Below, in pieces: positions 33,036 through 43,106 of a stretch of 64,000 nucleotides of DNA. This DNA comes from Pseudomonas graminis (GTDB lineage: Bacteria; Pseudomonadota; Gammaproteobacteria; Pseudomonadales; Pseudomonadaceae). Location: the NCBI RefSeq assembly GCF_013201545.1, contig NZ_CP053746.1, forward strand, positions 620,001-684,000. The letters run 5' to 3'. Below the pieces are notes generated by a model, which saw nothing but the letters and a program-made list of their open reading frames with translations, ran no database searches and had not been told where the DNA came from. The position numbers were made by a program, and so were the translations under genes. The first letter of the stretch is position 1. Each line of letters starts with the position of its first letter.

Positions 33036-33338
33036 TCAAAGCTCGCGGGTTTCAATTATCCAAGCGGCAGCAAGTGACTCAGAGATATAGCCGATTTCTT
33101 TAACCACAATGAGCTGGGTTCTCAACTCACCGCAGGACGCTTTCGCTATCCATAAAAACCGGCACTTATCCTTTGCTGTGTAGCGCTCCATGCCTTCTGC
33201 GATATTGCTGGGCACTGACAAAGCTGAGCGCGTGATCTGGCTCTTGAAAGCAAGATCTCTGCATGCAGCCAGTTCCTTGTAAATCATGACAGCTAGTGAT
33301 TTGGCTCTCTGCCAAACCACAAGTCGCTCGAAATCCAT
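33036..33338 (-). CDS. Four-helix-bundle protein, S23/IVS family, with in-frame TGA near the end
   Basis: Protein of the family first seen encoded in 23S rRNA intervening sequences; function unknown. Family features: MDFERLVVWQRAKSLAVMIY, the core ITRSALSVPSNIAEGMERYT, and ASCGELRTQL. Start ATG 33338 is 8 nt after GAGG (GTG at 33347 is less likely). Translation stops at TGA 33038-33036 after TREL, but the same frame continues [12 protein letters not shown] to a TAG at 32997-32999. ELSKML-like ends are usual in this family and the read-through product, 113 residues, has family length, so the TGA looks like a recent nonsense change (TCA to TGA) or a recoded codon. It lies between cysD and cysN, flanked by inverted repeats. 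Confidence 0.82.
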   Translation of the reverse strand: MDFERLVVWQRAKSLAVMIYKELAACRDLAFKSQITRSALSVPSNIAEGMERYTAKDKCRFLWIAKASCGELRTQLIVVKEIGYISESLAAAWIIETREL

Positions 33339-33360
33339 TTCGATCACCTCGTATTCGCTT

Positions 33361-33399
33361 TTGCTTGAAGCTTGCCACTTGAAGCTTGCGGCTGCTTGT
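33361..33399. repeat. Inverted-repeat copy, cysD side of inserted gene
   Basis: TTGCTTGAAGCTTGCCACTT (33361-33380) continuing GAAGCTTGCGGCTGC; it begins directly at the cysD stop. Its reverse complement shares AAGCTTCAAGYGGCAAGCT with the copy at 32949-32985. Together the copies bracket about 450 bp holding only the S23-family gene. Confidence 0.78.
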
Positions 33400-34316
33400 T
33401 AGAAATAACCCTGACGTTTCTTTTCTTCCATGGAGCCGGCGCCATCGTGGTCGATGACCCGGCCCTGGCGCTCGGAAGTTCGCGTCAGGAGCATTTCCTG
33501 AATGATGTCGGTGAGGCTGGTGGCCTCGGACTCGACAGCGCCCGTCAACGGGTAGTCGCCCAGTGTGCGGAAGCGGACCTTTTTCTTGACGATGCGCTTT
33601 TTGTCCTCGTCGGACAGGTGATTACGCAGGCGGTCGTCGTCGATCATGATCCAGGTGCCGTTCATCTCGATAACTTCGCGTTCGGCGGCGAAATACAGCG
33701 GGACGATCGGGATGCCTTCGAGGTAGATGTACTGCCAGATGTCCAGCTCGGTCCAGTTGGAGAGCGGGAACACGCGGATCGACTCGCCTTTGTTGACGTT
33801 GCCGTTGTAAACATTCCACAGCTCGGGACGCTGGTTTTTCGGGTCCCAGCGGTGCTTGGTGTCACGGAAGGAATACACGCGCTCTTTGGCGCGGGATTTC
33901 TCTTCGTCACGACGGGCGCCGCCGAACGCGGCATCGAAGCCGTGCTTGTCGAGGGCCTGTTTGAGGCCCTGGGTTTTCATGATATCGGTGTGCTTCGAGC
34001 TGCCGTGGGTCAGAGGGTTGATACCCTGCGCGACACCTTCCGGATTCACGTGCACGATTAGGTCCAGGCCCATCTCCTCGACCATCTTGTCGCGGAAGCG
34101 GTACATCTCCTGGAATTTCCAGCGGGTGTCGACGTGCATCACCGGGAACGGCAGCTTGCCCGGAAAGAAGGCCTTGCGCGCCAGATGCAGCATCACGGCA
34201 GAGTCTTTACCGACGGAGTACAGCATCACCGGGTTATCAAACTCGGCAGCGACCTCGCGGATGATGTGGATGCTTTCCGCCTCCAGCTGTTTCAGATGCG
34301 TCAGTTTGTCGACCAT
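33399..34316 (-). CDS. cysD: Sulfate adenylyltransferase small subunit
   Basis: ATP sulfurylase catalytic subunit, forming APS from sulfate and ATP with CysN. PP-loop ATPase with motif [13 protein letters not shown] (about 33-45), plus [20 protein letters not shown] and the C-terminal [12 protein letters not shown]. 305 residues, full length. Its stop abuts the repeat that precedes the inserted S23-family gene, so any cysD-cysNC message must run through the insert. Confidence 0.96.
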   Translation of the reverse strand: MVDKLTHLKQLEAESIHIIREVAAEFDNPVMLYSVGKDSAVMLHLARKAFFPGKLPFPVMHVDTRWKFQEMYRFRDKMVEEMGLDLIVHVNPEGVAQGINPLTHGSSKHTDIMKTQGLKQALDKHGFDAAFGGARRDEEKSRAKERVYSFRDTKHRWDPKNQRPELWNVYNGNVNKGESIRVFPLSNWTELDIWQYIYLEGIPIVPLYFAAEREVIEMNGTWIMIDDDRLRNHLSDEDKKRIVKKKVRFRTLGDYPLTGAVESEATSLTDIIQEMLLTRTSERQGRVIDHDGAGSMEEKKRQGYF

Positions 34317-34412
34317 GGTTACTCACGGGATAACGTACATGTATGGAGAGCCTGCGGGCTCTATCGAGCGAGGCACTTTATCATGGGCCCTGATTCTATT
34401 CAGCGGCGGGGA

Positions 34413-34459
34413 TAGATCGAAACGATCTAACCATATAGCTCAGGCTTTGGACCTCCCAA
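34413..34459 (-). promoter_or_regulatory. Candidate cysD promoter with palindrome
   Basis: TTGGGA (34454-34459) and TATATG (34432-34437), 16 bp apart, read toward cysD. TAGATCG-AAA-CGATCTA (34413-34429) is a perfect 7-bp inverted repeat that would cover the start point, like an operator. cys genes are typically activated by CysB, but I do not recognise a CysB site, so the binding protein is unknown. Confidence 0.35.
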
Positions 34460-34463
34460 CTCG

Positions 34464-35222
34464 CTAGATCGGGTTCGGACAGTCGATGAACAGATGCTCC
34501 AGGGCAAAGCGCCGCGCCAGATAATCGCCCAGGGCCTGCACACCATACCGCTCGGTGGCGTGATGGCCGGCGGCGATGAAGCTGATACCGTTTTCCCGCG
34601 CGCTGTGAAAGGTCTGCTCGGACGCCTCGCCGCTCAAATACAGGTCCACGCCGGCCAGCACGGCTTGATCGATGTAGCCCTGCCCGCCACCGGTGCACCA
34701 GCCGACCCGTCGAATCATGCCATCGCCCTCGATCAGCAGCGGCTCGCGCCCCAACGCACTCTGCACACGACGGGCGAAATCCCGGGGTGTCATGGCCTCG
34801 CTGAGTGAGCCGACCAACCCGACGATGCGCGGATTGTCCGGGTCCAGCGGCCCTTCGACGGTGATCTCCAACTGCTGGGCCAATTGAACGTTATTGCCCA
34901 CGTCGGCATGAAGGTCGAGGGGCAAGTGATAGGAGAGCAGGCTGATGTCGTGCTTGAGCAGCGTCTTCAGCCGGCGCTGTTTCATGCCGGTGATGCAGGG
35001 GTTCTCGCCTTTCCAGAAATAGCCGTGATGAACCAGCACCAGATCGGCATTGGCCTCCACCGCCGCGTCCAGCAGCGCCTGACTGGCGGTGACGCCGGAG
35101 ACGATTCGGCTGACCTGCGGCCGACCCTCGACCTGCAGGCCGTTGGGGCAATAATCCTGAATCCGCGCGCTCCCGAGATAACGGTCCGCTTCTTCAACCA
35201 GGGTGCTCAAGGCAACCGCCAT
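34464..35222 (-). CDS. NIF3-family dinuclear metal-centre protein (YbgI-like)
   Basis: Hexameric toroid-forming protein with a two-metal site; E. coli YbgI and GTP cyclohydrolase-like activities have been discussed, but the role is unsettled. Metal-ligand segments LVLVHHGYFWKGE (about 61-73), SYHLPLDLHADVGNN and AAGHHATERYG are present; 252 residues. It is divergent from algW and upstream of cysD on the same strand. Confidence 0.93.
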   Translation of the reverse strand: MAVALSTLVEEADRYLGSARIQDYCPNGLQVEGRPQVSRIVSGVTASQALLDAAVEANADLVLVHHGYFWKGENPCITGMKQRRLKTLLKHDISLLSYHLPLDLHADVGNNVQLAQQLEITVEGPLDPDNPRIVGLVGSLSEAMTPRDFARRVQSALGREPLLIEGDGMIRRVGWCTGGGQGYIDQAVLAGVDLYLSGEASEQTFHSARENGISFIAAGHHATERYGVQALGDYLARRFALEHLFIDCPNPI

Positions 35223-35264
35223 AAAAGTCTCCTAAATATGCAATCCAGACCGTGTCGGTCCTCG

Positions 35265-35270
35265 TATAAT
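35265..35270 (+). promoter_or_regulatory. TATAAT box upstream of algW
   Basis: A perfect TATAAT, 50 bp before the algW ATG, in the spacer divergent from the NIF3 gene. No good -35 box is seen at the expected distance, so it may need an activator. Confidence 0.35.
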
Positions 35271-35320
35271 GCCGGCCATTATGGCGCAGCTAGGCGCTTC
35301 TACCTTCAGGACTCCGCTCA

Positions 35321-36487
35321 ATGTTTAAAGCGCTGCGTTTTCTCGGCTGGCCCTTGCTCGCTGGTGTGCTTATCGCTTTATTGATTATCCAGCGCTACCC
35401 AGAGTGGGTCGGGCTTCCAAGCCAGGACGTGAACCTGCAACAAGCGCCGCAGCAGACCTTCGTGCAACAAGGCCCTGTGTCGTACGCGGACGCCGTCAGC
35501 AGCGCCGCCCCCGCCGTGGCCAATCTGTACACGACCAAGATGGTCAATAACAACAATAAGCCCAACCATCCGCTGTTCGACGACCCGCAGTTCCGTCGTT
35601 TCTTCGGCGACAACCTGCCTAAACAAAAGCGCATGCAGTCGAGCCTGGGATCGGCCGTGATCATGAGCCCGGAAGGCTACCTGCTGACCAACAACCACGT
35701 GACCTCTGGTGCGGACCAGATTGTCGTGGCGCTCAAGGATGGCCGCGAGACGATTGCCAAAGTCGTCGGCAGCGACCCCGAGACCGATCTTGCGGTCCTG
35801 AAGATTGATCTGAAGAACCTGCCCTCCATTACCCTCGGCCGTTCTGATGCCATCCGCATCGGCGACGTTGCATTGGCCATCGGTAACCCGTTCGGCGTTG
35901 GCCAGACCGTGACCATGGGCATCATCAGTGCCACCGGACGCAACCAACTGGGCCTCAACACCTACGAAGACTTCATTCAGACCGACGCGGCGATCAACCC
36001 CGGTAACTCGGGCGGCGCGCTGGTGGACGCCAACGGCAACCTGACGGGGATCAACACGGCGATCTTTTCCAAGTCCGGCGGCTCCCAAGGCATCGGTTTT
36101 GCGATCCCGACCAAGTTGGCCCTGGAGGTGATGAAGTCGATCATCGAGCACGGTCAGGTGATTCGCGGCTGGTTGGGCATCGAGGTACAGCCGCTAACCG
36201 AGGAGCTGTCTGGATCGTTCGGGCTTAAGGATCGTCCGGGCATCGTGGTCGCCGGGATCTTCCGCGACGGCCCGGCGCAGAAGGCAGGCTTGCAACTGGG
36301 TGATGTGATCTTGAGCATCAACGGCGAACCGGCAGGTGATGGCCGTCGTTCAATGAATCAGGTGGCCCGCACCAAGCCGACTGACAAGATCGCCATTGAG
36401 GTCATGCGCAACGGCAAGGAATTGAAACTGAACGCCGAGGTGGGTGTGCGCCCACCGCAGACAACGGCGCCTGCGGCGGAGAATTGA
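35321..36487 (+). CDS. algW: Periplasmic serine protease AlgW (DegS-type)
   Basis: Membrane-anchored periplasmic protease that starts cleavage of the anti-sigma factor MucA, releasing AlgU (sigma-22). N-terminal anchor (PLLAGVLIALLIIQRY, about 11-26), trypsin-like domain with triad His126 (LLTNNHV), Asp156 (DPETDLAVL) and Ser230 (NPGNSGGA), and one PDZ domain (about 285-375). 388 residues, close to other AlgW proteins. Divergent from the NIF3 gene. MucA and AlgU are not in the window. Confidence 0.95.
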   Translation: MFKALRFLGWPLLAGVLIALLIIQRYPEWVGLPSQDVNLQQAPQQTFVQQGPVSYADAVSSAAPAVANLYTTKMVNNNNKPNHPLFDDPQFRRFFGDNLPKQKRMQSSLGSAVIMSPEGYLLTNNHVTSGADQIVVALKDGRETIAKVVGSDPETDLAVLKIDLKNLPSITLGRSDAIRIGDVALAIGNPFGVGQTVTMGIISATGRNQLGLNTYEDFIQTDAAINPGNSGGALVDANGNLTGINTAIFSKSGGSQGIGFAIPTKLALEVMKSIIEHGQVIRGWLGIEVQPLTEELSGSFGLKDRPGIVVAGIFRDGPAQKAGLQLGDVILSINGEPAGDGRRSMNQVARTKPTDKIAIEVMRNGKELKLNAEVGVRPPQTTAPAAEN

Positions 36488-36537
36488 TCGGCGCGGTCAT
36501 CGATCACCTTTTTGGCGGATGCAACAGACGACGATAA

Positions 36538-36618
36538 CTTGCTCACGAAGAGGCCGGGTTGCCCGCCACATCTTTGGCGGCTGAACCACCTTCGCGAGCA
36601 AGCTCGCTCCCACCTGCA
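36538..36618. repeat. Pair of REP sequences in inverted orientation
   Basis: CTTCGCGAGCAAGCTCGCTC (36590-36609), followed by CCACCTGCA, is a typical Pseudomonas REP with an internal GCGAGC/GCTCGC stem. ACTTGCTCACGAAG (36537-36550) is the inverted partner, so the two may form a REPIN-like doublet in the 195-bp gap between algW and hisC. Confidence 0.65.
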
Positions 36619-36682
36619 CTTCCATCTGCCGCCTGCAGAGCTGACTCCAAGAGGATTCAGCCCAGCCCAAGCAGGCTTTACA

Positions 36683-37741
36683 TTAGTTCGACACGTCACC
36701 CAACGCATCCACCAGCGCCTGGTTCTGTTCAGGCGTGCCGATGGTGATACGCAGGAATTGCGCGATGCGCGCCTGTTTGAAGTGGCGCACGATCACGCCC
36801 TGCTCGCGCACCTTCGCTGCCAGACCGGCAGCGTCATGCTGAGGGTGGCGGGCGAAAATGAAGTTCGCCGCCGAGGGCAGCACTTCAAAGCCCTTGCCTT
36901 CCAACTGCTCGACCAGCGCTTCACGGCTGGCGATGACGCGCTGGCAGGTGCTCTCGAAATACTCGCGGTCATCGAACGCTGCGGCCGCGCCGACAATCGC
37001 CATTCGGTCCAGGGGATACGAGTTGAAGCTGTTCTTGACCCGTTCCAGCGCTTCGATCAGGTCCGGATGCCCCACCGCAAGGCCCACCCGCAGCCCGGCG
37101 AGGGAGCGCGATTTGGACAGCGTTTGAGTGACCAGCAGGTTCGGATAGCGGTCCACCAGACTGATCGCGGTTTCGCCACCGAAGTCAATATACGCCTCGT
37201 CGACGATCACCACTGAATCCGGGCTGTTCTTGAGGATTTGCTCAACGGCATCGAGGGCCAACAGGCAGCCGGTGGGTGCGTTGGGGTTCGGGAAAATGAT
37301 GCCGCCATTAGGGCGCGCATAATCTTCGACGCGAATCTGAAACTGCTCGTCCAGCGGCACGGCTTGGTAATCGACGCCATACAGGCCGCAGTACACCGGA
37401 TAGAAGCTGTAGCTGATGTCCGGAAAAAGCAGCGGCTTATCCTGCCGGAAAAACGCGTTATAGGCGTGGGCCAGTACTTCGTCCGAACCGTTGCCGAGGA
37501 ACACGCGACTGGCGTCGACGCCGTAATAACGCGCCACCGCCTGCTTCAGCAGATCGCTGTTGGGGTCGGGGTATAGACGCAGTTCATCACTGATTGCAGC
37601 ACGCATGGCATCGATCGCCTTGGGCGACGGGCCATAGGGGTTTTCATTGGTGTTGAGCTTCACCAGCTTGGTCAGCTTGGGCTGCTCGCCCGGCACATAC
37701 GGCACCAGGTCGTTGACGAAGGGACTCCAGAATTTGCTCAT
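36683..37741 (-). CDS. hisC: Histidinol-phosphate aminotransferase
   Basis: PLP enzyme of histidine synthesis. Aminotransferase fold I with [12 protein letters not shown] (about 29-40), NAPTG (about 154-158), DEAYIDF (181-187) and the PLP Lys210 in [12 protein letters not shown]; 352 residues. The ATG at 37741 lies 2 bp after the hisD stop. A frame open up to 38041 reads into hisD and has no family similarity, so it is excluded. Confidence 0.96.
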   Translation of the reverse strand: MSKFWSPFVNDLVPYVPGEQPKLTKLVKLNTNENPYGPSPKAIDAMRAAISDELRLYPDPNSDLLKQAVARYYGVDASRVFLGNGSDEVLAHAYNAFFRQDKPLLFPDISYSFYPVYCGLYGVDYQAVPLDEQFQIRVEDYARPNGGIIFPNPNAPTGCLLALDAVEQILKNSPDSVVIVDEAYIDFGGETAISLVDRYPNLLVTQTLSKSRSLAGLRVGLAVGHPDLIEALERVKNSFNSYPLDRMAIVGAAAAFDDREYFESTCQRVIASREALVEQLEGKGFEVLPSAANFIFARHPQHDAAGLAAKVREQGVIVRHFKQARIAQFLRITIGTPEQNQALVDALGDVSN

Positions 37742-37743
37742 GT

Positions 37744-39072
37744 TCAGTTGCCCTCTTGTTCGGTGTCGACGATGCGGTATTCGGCGCTGCGGGCGTGGGC
37801 GGTCAATGACTCGCCACGTGCCAGAACCGAAGCCGTTTTGCCCAGCTCGGACGCGCCCTGCTCCGAGCAGAAAATGATCGATGAGCGTTTCTGGAAATCG
37901 TACACACCCAAGGGCGAGGAGAACCGTGCGGTGCCCGACGTAGGCAACACGTGGTTGGGACCGGCGCAGTAGTCGCCCAGCGCTTCGGACGTGTGGCGGC
38001 CCATGAAGATCGCGCCGGCGTGGCGAATCTGCGGCAGCCATGCCTCAGGATCAGCCACTGACAACTCCAAGTGTTCCGGCGCGATGCGATTGGCGACTTC
38101 GATGGCCTGGGCCATGTCGGCCACTTTGATCAAGGCGCCACGGCCATTGATCGAGGTCTGGATAATTTCCGCGCGCTCCATCGTCGGCATCAATTTGGCG
38201 ATGCTGGCCGCGACGCGGTCGAGGAAGTCGGCGTCGGGGCTGACCAGGATCGCCTGGGCGTCTTCGTCGTGCTCGGCCTGGGAGAACAGGTCCATGGCGA
38301 TCCAGTCCGGGTCGGTCTGGCCGTCGCACACCACCAGAATCTCCGACGGGCCGGCGATCATGTCGATGCCCACCTGACCAAAGACGTGACGCTTGGCAGT
38401 AGCCACATAGATGTTGCCCGGGCCCACAACCTTGTCCACTTTCGGGACGCTTTCAGTGCCATACGCCAGCGCCGCAACCGCCTGCGCGCCGCCGATGGTA
38501 AACACGCGATCGACGCCGGCGATGCAGGCCGCCGCCAGTACCAGCTCGTTGAGCTCACCGCGCGGGGTTGGCACGACCATGACTACCTCGCCTACGCCGG
38601 CGACTTTGGCCGGAATGGCGTTCATCAACACCGAAGACGGGTAAGACGCTTTACCGCCCGGGACGTAAAGCCCGGCGCGGTCCAACGGAGTGACCTTCTG
38701 GCCGAGCACGGTGCCGTCAGCTTCGGTGTAGCTCCAGGAATCCTGCTTCTGCCGCTCGTGGTAACTGCGCACACGGTCAGCTGCTTTCTCGAGGGCTTGG
38801 CGCTGGGCGGGCGTGATGCGGGTCAGTGCCAGCTCCAGACGCTCCCGCGGCAGGATCAGGTCCGCCATCGACGCCACGTCCAGGCCGTCGAAACGGCGGG
38901 TGTACTCCACCAGCGCCGCATCGCCGCGCTCACGCACGTTCTTGATGATGTCCAGCACACGCTCATTGACCGAGTCGTCAGACACACTTTCCCAGCTCAG
39001 CAGATGATCCAGATGACGGGCAAAGTCCGGATCGGCAGCGTTGAGTCGGCGAATAGCGTTGGGAGTGGTCAT
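37744..39072 (-). CDS. hisD: Histidinol dehydrogenase
   Basis: Zinc-dependent NAD enzyme performing the last two steps of histidine synthesis. Conserved blocks: [54 protein letters not shown] (metal-site His) and RIAPEHLEL. 442 residues. It precedes hisC by 2 bp and follows hisG after a 156-bp spacer with a long inverted repeat. Confidence 0.97.
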   Translation of the reverse strand: MTTPNAIRRLNAADPDFARHLDHLLSWESVSDDSVNERVLDIIKNVRERGDAALVEYTRRFDGLDVASMADLILPRERLELALTRITPAQRQALEKAADRVRSYHERQKQDSWSYTEADGTVLGQKVTPLDRAGLYVPGGKASYPSSVLMNAIPAKVAGVGEVVMVVPTPRGELNELVLAAACIAGVDRVFTIGGAQAVAALAYGTESVPKVDKVVGPGNIYVATAKRHVFGQVGIDMIAGPSEILVVCDGQTDPDWIAMDLFSQAEHDEDAQAILVSPDADFLDRVAASIAKLMPTMERAEIIQTSINGRGALIKVADMAQAIEVANRIAPEHLELSVADPEAWLPQIRHAGAIFMGRHTSEALGDYCAGPNHVLPTSGTARFSSPLGVYDFQKRSSIIFCSEQGASELGKTASVLARGESLTAHARSAEYRIVDTEQEGN

Positions 39073-39094
39073 AGCGTGGGCCTCAATGATGGCG

Positions 39095-39174
39095 ATTTCT
39101 CAGGTGGCGATTTCAGTTGCAAGGATAGGCAGATGCCTAAGCTAGCAAGCCATCCGCGCGGGCACCTGAGAAAT
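39095..39174. repeat. 12-bp perfect inverted repeat in hisG-hisD spacer
   Basis: ATTTCTCAGGTG (39095-39106) and CACCTGAGAAAT (39163-39174) are exact complements around a 56-nt interior that itself contains AGGC-AGAT-GCCT. No T-tract follows, so it does not look like a simple terminator. GAAATCGCCA also occurs twice, 15 bp apart, next to the hisD-side arm. Confidence 0.65.
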
Positions 39175-39228
39175 TTGGCTATGACACGGATAGCTGGGCG
39201 TGATCCCGTTGAGGGTCACGCGATACAG

Positions 39229-39864
39229 TCAACCGCGGTGTCGCGACTCCACGGCGGTGCGCAGGGTGTCGATCAGCGACTGAATGCGGGCGTGCTGCAT
39301 TTTCATGGACGCCTTGTTCACCACCAGACGCGAGCTGATGTGGGCAATCATGTCCTGGGGTTCGAGGCCGTTGGCACGCAGCGTGTTACCGGTGTCAACG
39401 ACGTCGATGATCTTGTCGGCCAGACCCACCAGCGGCGCGAGCTCCATGGAGCCGTACAGCTTGATGATGTCGACCTGACGGCCCTGTTCGGCGTAGTAGC
39501 GCTTGGCAACATTGACGAACTTGGTTGCAACGCGCAGCCGCCCCTTGGGTTCGACGGCGCCAACTGCGCCTGCAGTCATCAGCTTGCACTGGGCGATTTG
39601 CAGGTCAAGCGGCTCATACAGCCCCTGACCGCCGTATTCCATCAGCACGTCCTTCCCTGCGACGCCGAGATCCGCAGCGCCATGCTCGACATAGGTCGGC
39701 ACGTCGGTGGCACGCACGATCAGCAAGCGCACGTCGGCCTGGGTCGTGGGGATGATCAGCTTGCGGCTCTTGTCCGGATTCTCGGTCGGCACGATGCCCG
39801 CAGCAGCGAGCAGCGGCAGAGTGTCGTCGAGGATACGGCCCTTGGACAGTGCGATGGTCAACAT
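39229..39864 (-). CDS. hisG: ATP phosphoribosyltransferase, short form
   Basis: First enzyme of histidine synthesis. 211 residues, the short HisG lacking the C-terminal regulatory domain; such enzymes work with HisZ, which is not in the window. Motifs: [18 protein letters not shown] and [16 protein letters not shown] (here [14 protein letters not shown]). First of hisG-hisD-hisC and downstream of murA. Confidence 0.96.
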   Translation of the reverse strand: MLTIALSKGRILDDTLPLLAAAGIVPTENPDKSRKLIIPTTQADVRLLIVRATDVPTYVEHGAADLGVAGKDVLMEYGGQGLYEPLDLQIAQCKLMTAGAVGAVEPKGRLRVATKFVNVAKRYYAEQGRQVDIIKLYGSMELAPLVGLADKIIDVVDTGNTLRANGLEPQDMIAHISSRLVVNKASMKMQHARIQSLIDTLRTAVESRHRG

Positions 39865-39920
39865 GGGAAACGTCAGTCCTTATCAGCAGCGCGTGCCGGG
39901 TCGCGACTGGCGCCCGACAA

Positions 39921-39941
39921 CCTCCGGCTCAAGGAGCCGGA
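39921..39941. other. Stem-loop in murA-hisG spacer
   Basis: CTCCGGCT-CAAGG-AGCCGGAG is a perfect 8-bp stem in the 164-bp gap after murA. Without a T-tract it is at most a weak terminator or processing site. Confidence 0.4.
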
Positions 39942-40028
39942 GTGAAACGAATCAGAAAGTCTTGGCGCGATGGCCAGACACGTCGCCCGCGTCGATTACA
40001 TTGACCCGGGCGAACGCGCAGCAGCTGA

Positions 40029-41557
<1,529 letters not shown>

Positions 41558-41601
41558 GCTTAACCTCTATCGGCGCCCTACGCGCGCGGGTCGGCCATCA
41601 T

Positions 41602-41655
41602 ACAAAAAAGCCCTCTCGTTGCGAACCCTACTTTGCAGGGGCCGGACGAGGGGCT
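41602..41655 (-). terminator. Terminator after the mla operon
   Basis: On the minus strand AGCCCCTCGT and ACGAGAGGGCT form the stem around an inner hairpin region, followed by six T. It separates mlaB from ibaG. Confidence 0.8.
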
Positions 41656-41671
41656 TGATCGATGAAAGCAA

Positions 41672-41977
41672 TTAATGATGCTGCAACAGCTCGGTCAGCT
41701 CAGAGACTTTGGCGATTTCCTGCATGTCTTCAGGCAACGCCCGGACGGTGACTGACTTGCCAGCGGCCTGCGCATCACGCATGAACGCAAGAAGCAAAGC
41801 CAGGCCGACACTGCTGGACTTTTCGACGCCGGAGCAATCCAGTGTCAGGGTCGCTGCGGTATTTGACTTGATCAGCGCCGCACCCTGCTCACGCAAGGCC
41901 GGGCCGGTCCGATAGTCGATCACGCCGGAGAGCATCAGCTCTCCGGCACCAGCGGCAGTGACGGACGCTTGACTCAT
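41672..41977 (-). CDS. mlaB: STAS-domain protein MlaB
   Basis: Cytoplasmic STAS protein that stabilises the MlaFE transporter. 101 residues; STAS core LMLSGVIDYRTGPALREQG and LTLDCSGVEKSSSVGLALLL, where the conserved Ser-Ser-Val of MlaB is visible. It overlaps mlaC by 4 bp, completing mlaFEDCB. Confidence 0.92.
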   Translation of the reverse strand: MSQASVTAAGAGELMLSGVIDYRTGPALREQGAALIKSNTAATLTLDCSGVEKSSSVGLALLLAFMRDAQAAGKSVTVRALPEDMQEIAKVSELTELLQHH

Positions 41978-42627
41978 TTGACGACCTTGTCTTTGGAGGC
42001 TTCGGAGGTCTCCTTGGCCTTGGCAACTTCGCCAGCCCAGCCGTCAATGGTTTTGTCCAGGTTGTTACCGTTGCGCTGCATGGCGTCAGCGAACTGATCG
42101 CGGAAGAGCTTGCCGATGTTGATGCCGTTGATGATCACGTTCCGCACTTTCCATTCACCGCCGATTTTGACGAGGGTGTAGGAAACAGGGTAGACCGCGC
42201 CGTTGTTGCCCTTGACGGACATGTCAACGGAAGTGCGATCAGCTGCTTCCTGCTTGGCCGGAGAAACCGTGATGCCCTGGTTGTTGTACTCGAGCAGCGC
42301 GTTGCCATAGAACTGGATCAGGCTGCGCTTGAAGTTTTCCTGGAAGCGTTGCATCTGCGCCGGGGTGGCGTTGCGCGAATACTTCACGGTCATGATGCTT
42401 TTGGAGATGCCGTCAGCGTCGATGACAGGGCCAACGATGCCGTTAAGTGCATCGTAAAAGGCTTGGGGATTGGACTTGTAGGTTTCCTTGTTGGCGGACA
42501 GATCGGCCAACAATTGTTTGGTGGTGCGATCAACCAGATCGTGAGCGGAATCGGACGCCGCTGCGTTGGCGAACAAAGGCAGGGCGGCCAGTAGCACCAG
42601 AAGGCCACGGCGCAGAATCGAGATCAT
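41974..42627 (-). CDS. mlaC: Periplasmic phospholipid-binding protein MlaC
   Basis: Shuttles phospholipids between the outer-membrane MlaA complex and MlaFEDB. Signal peptide ILRRGLLVLLAALPLFANAA, then the MlaC domain (VDRTTKQLLADL, LIQFYGNALLEY, VKIGGEWKVRNVIINGINI). About 217 residues from ATG 42627, 8 nt after GAGGAG; ATG 42642 overlaps that ribosome site and is less likely. Transport direction in vivo has been debated. Confidence 0.94.
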   Translation of the reverse strand: MISILRRGLLVLLAALPLFANAAASDSAHDLVDRTTKQLLADLSANKETYKSNPQAFYDALNGIVGPVIDADGISKSIMTVKYSRNATPAQMQRFQENFKRSLIQFYGNALLEYNNQGITVSPAKQEAADRTSVDMSVKGNNGAVYPVSYTLVKIGGEWKVRNVIINGINIGKLFRDQFADAMQRNGNNLDKTIDGWAGEVAKAKETSEASKDKVVK

Positions 42628-42638
42628 GAAAAAACTCC

Positions 42639-43106
42639 TCATTTGGCGTCTTTGCCCACTGAATTGAGCAGGAATTTACCGATCAGGTCTTCGAGTACCA
42701 ACGAGGACTGGGTGTCATGGATGATGCCGCCGTCTTTCAACAGCTGGTCATCGCCACCGACACTGATGCCGACGTACTTTTCACCCAGCAGGCCTGCGGT
42801 CAGGATGGAAGCAGTGGAATCCGAAGGCAGGTTGTTGACCCGCTTATCCACTTCCATCGTCACACGACCGGTGAAGGTATCGTGATCCAGATCGATTGCA
42901 GTGACCTTGCCGATGGTCACACCGGCCATGGTCACTTTCGCTCTGACAGTCAAACCGGCGATATTGTCGAAATTTGCATAAAGTTTATAACTGTCGTTGG
43001 TGGCGCTGGCGCTCAGACCGCTGACGCGCAGGGCGAGCAGGAGCAAAGCCAGGATCCCGGCCAGCAGAAACAGGCCTACACCGGTTTCGAGGGTGCGGTT
43101 TTGCAT
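42639..43106 (-). CDS. mlaD: MCE-domain protein MlaD
   Basis: Hexameric MCE protein anchored in the inner membrane, forming the lipid channel above MlaE. N-terminal helix (GVGLFLLAGILALLLLALRV, about 9-28), MCE domain (about 38-115: LYANFDNIAGLTVRAKVTMA) and a C-terminal amphipathic helix. 155 residues. TGATG junction with mlaE. Confidence 0.95.
   Translation of the reverse strand: MQNRTLETGVGLFLLAGILALLLLALRVSGLSASATNDSYKLYANFDNIAGLTVRAKVTMAGVTIGKVTAIDLDHDTFTGRVTMEVDKRVNNLPSDSTASILTAGLLGEKYVGISVGGDDQLLKDGGIIHDTQSSLVLEDLIGKFLLNSVGKDAK

Noticed and set aside
37742..38041. Extended N-terminus of hisC into hisD
   Set aside because: 100 extra residues are Arg-rich and unlike any HisC; the ATG at 37741 gives the standard length and junction.
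38071..39945. 624-codon plus-strand frame opposite hisD and hisG
   Set aside because: Spans two real genes and their spacer with no recognisable domain.
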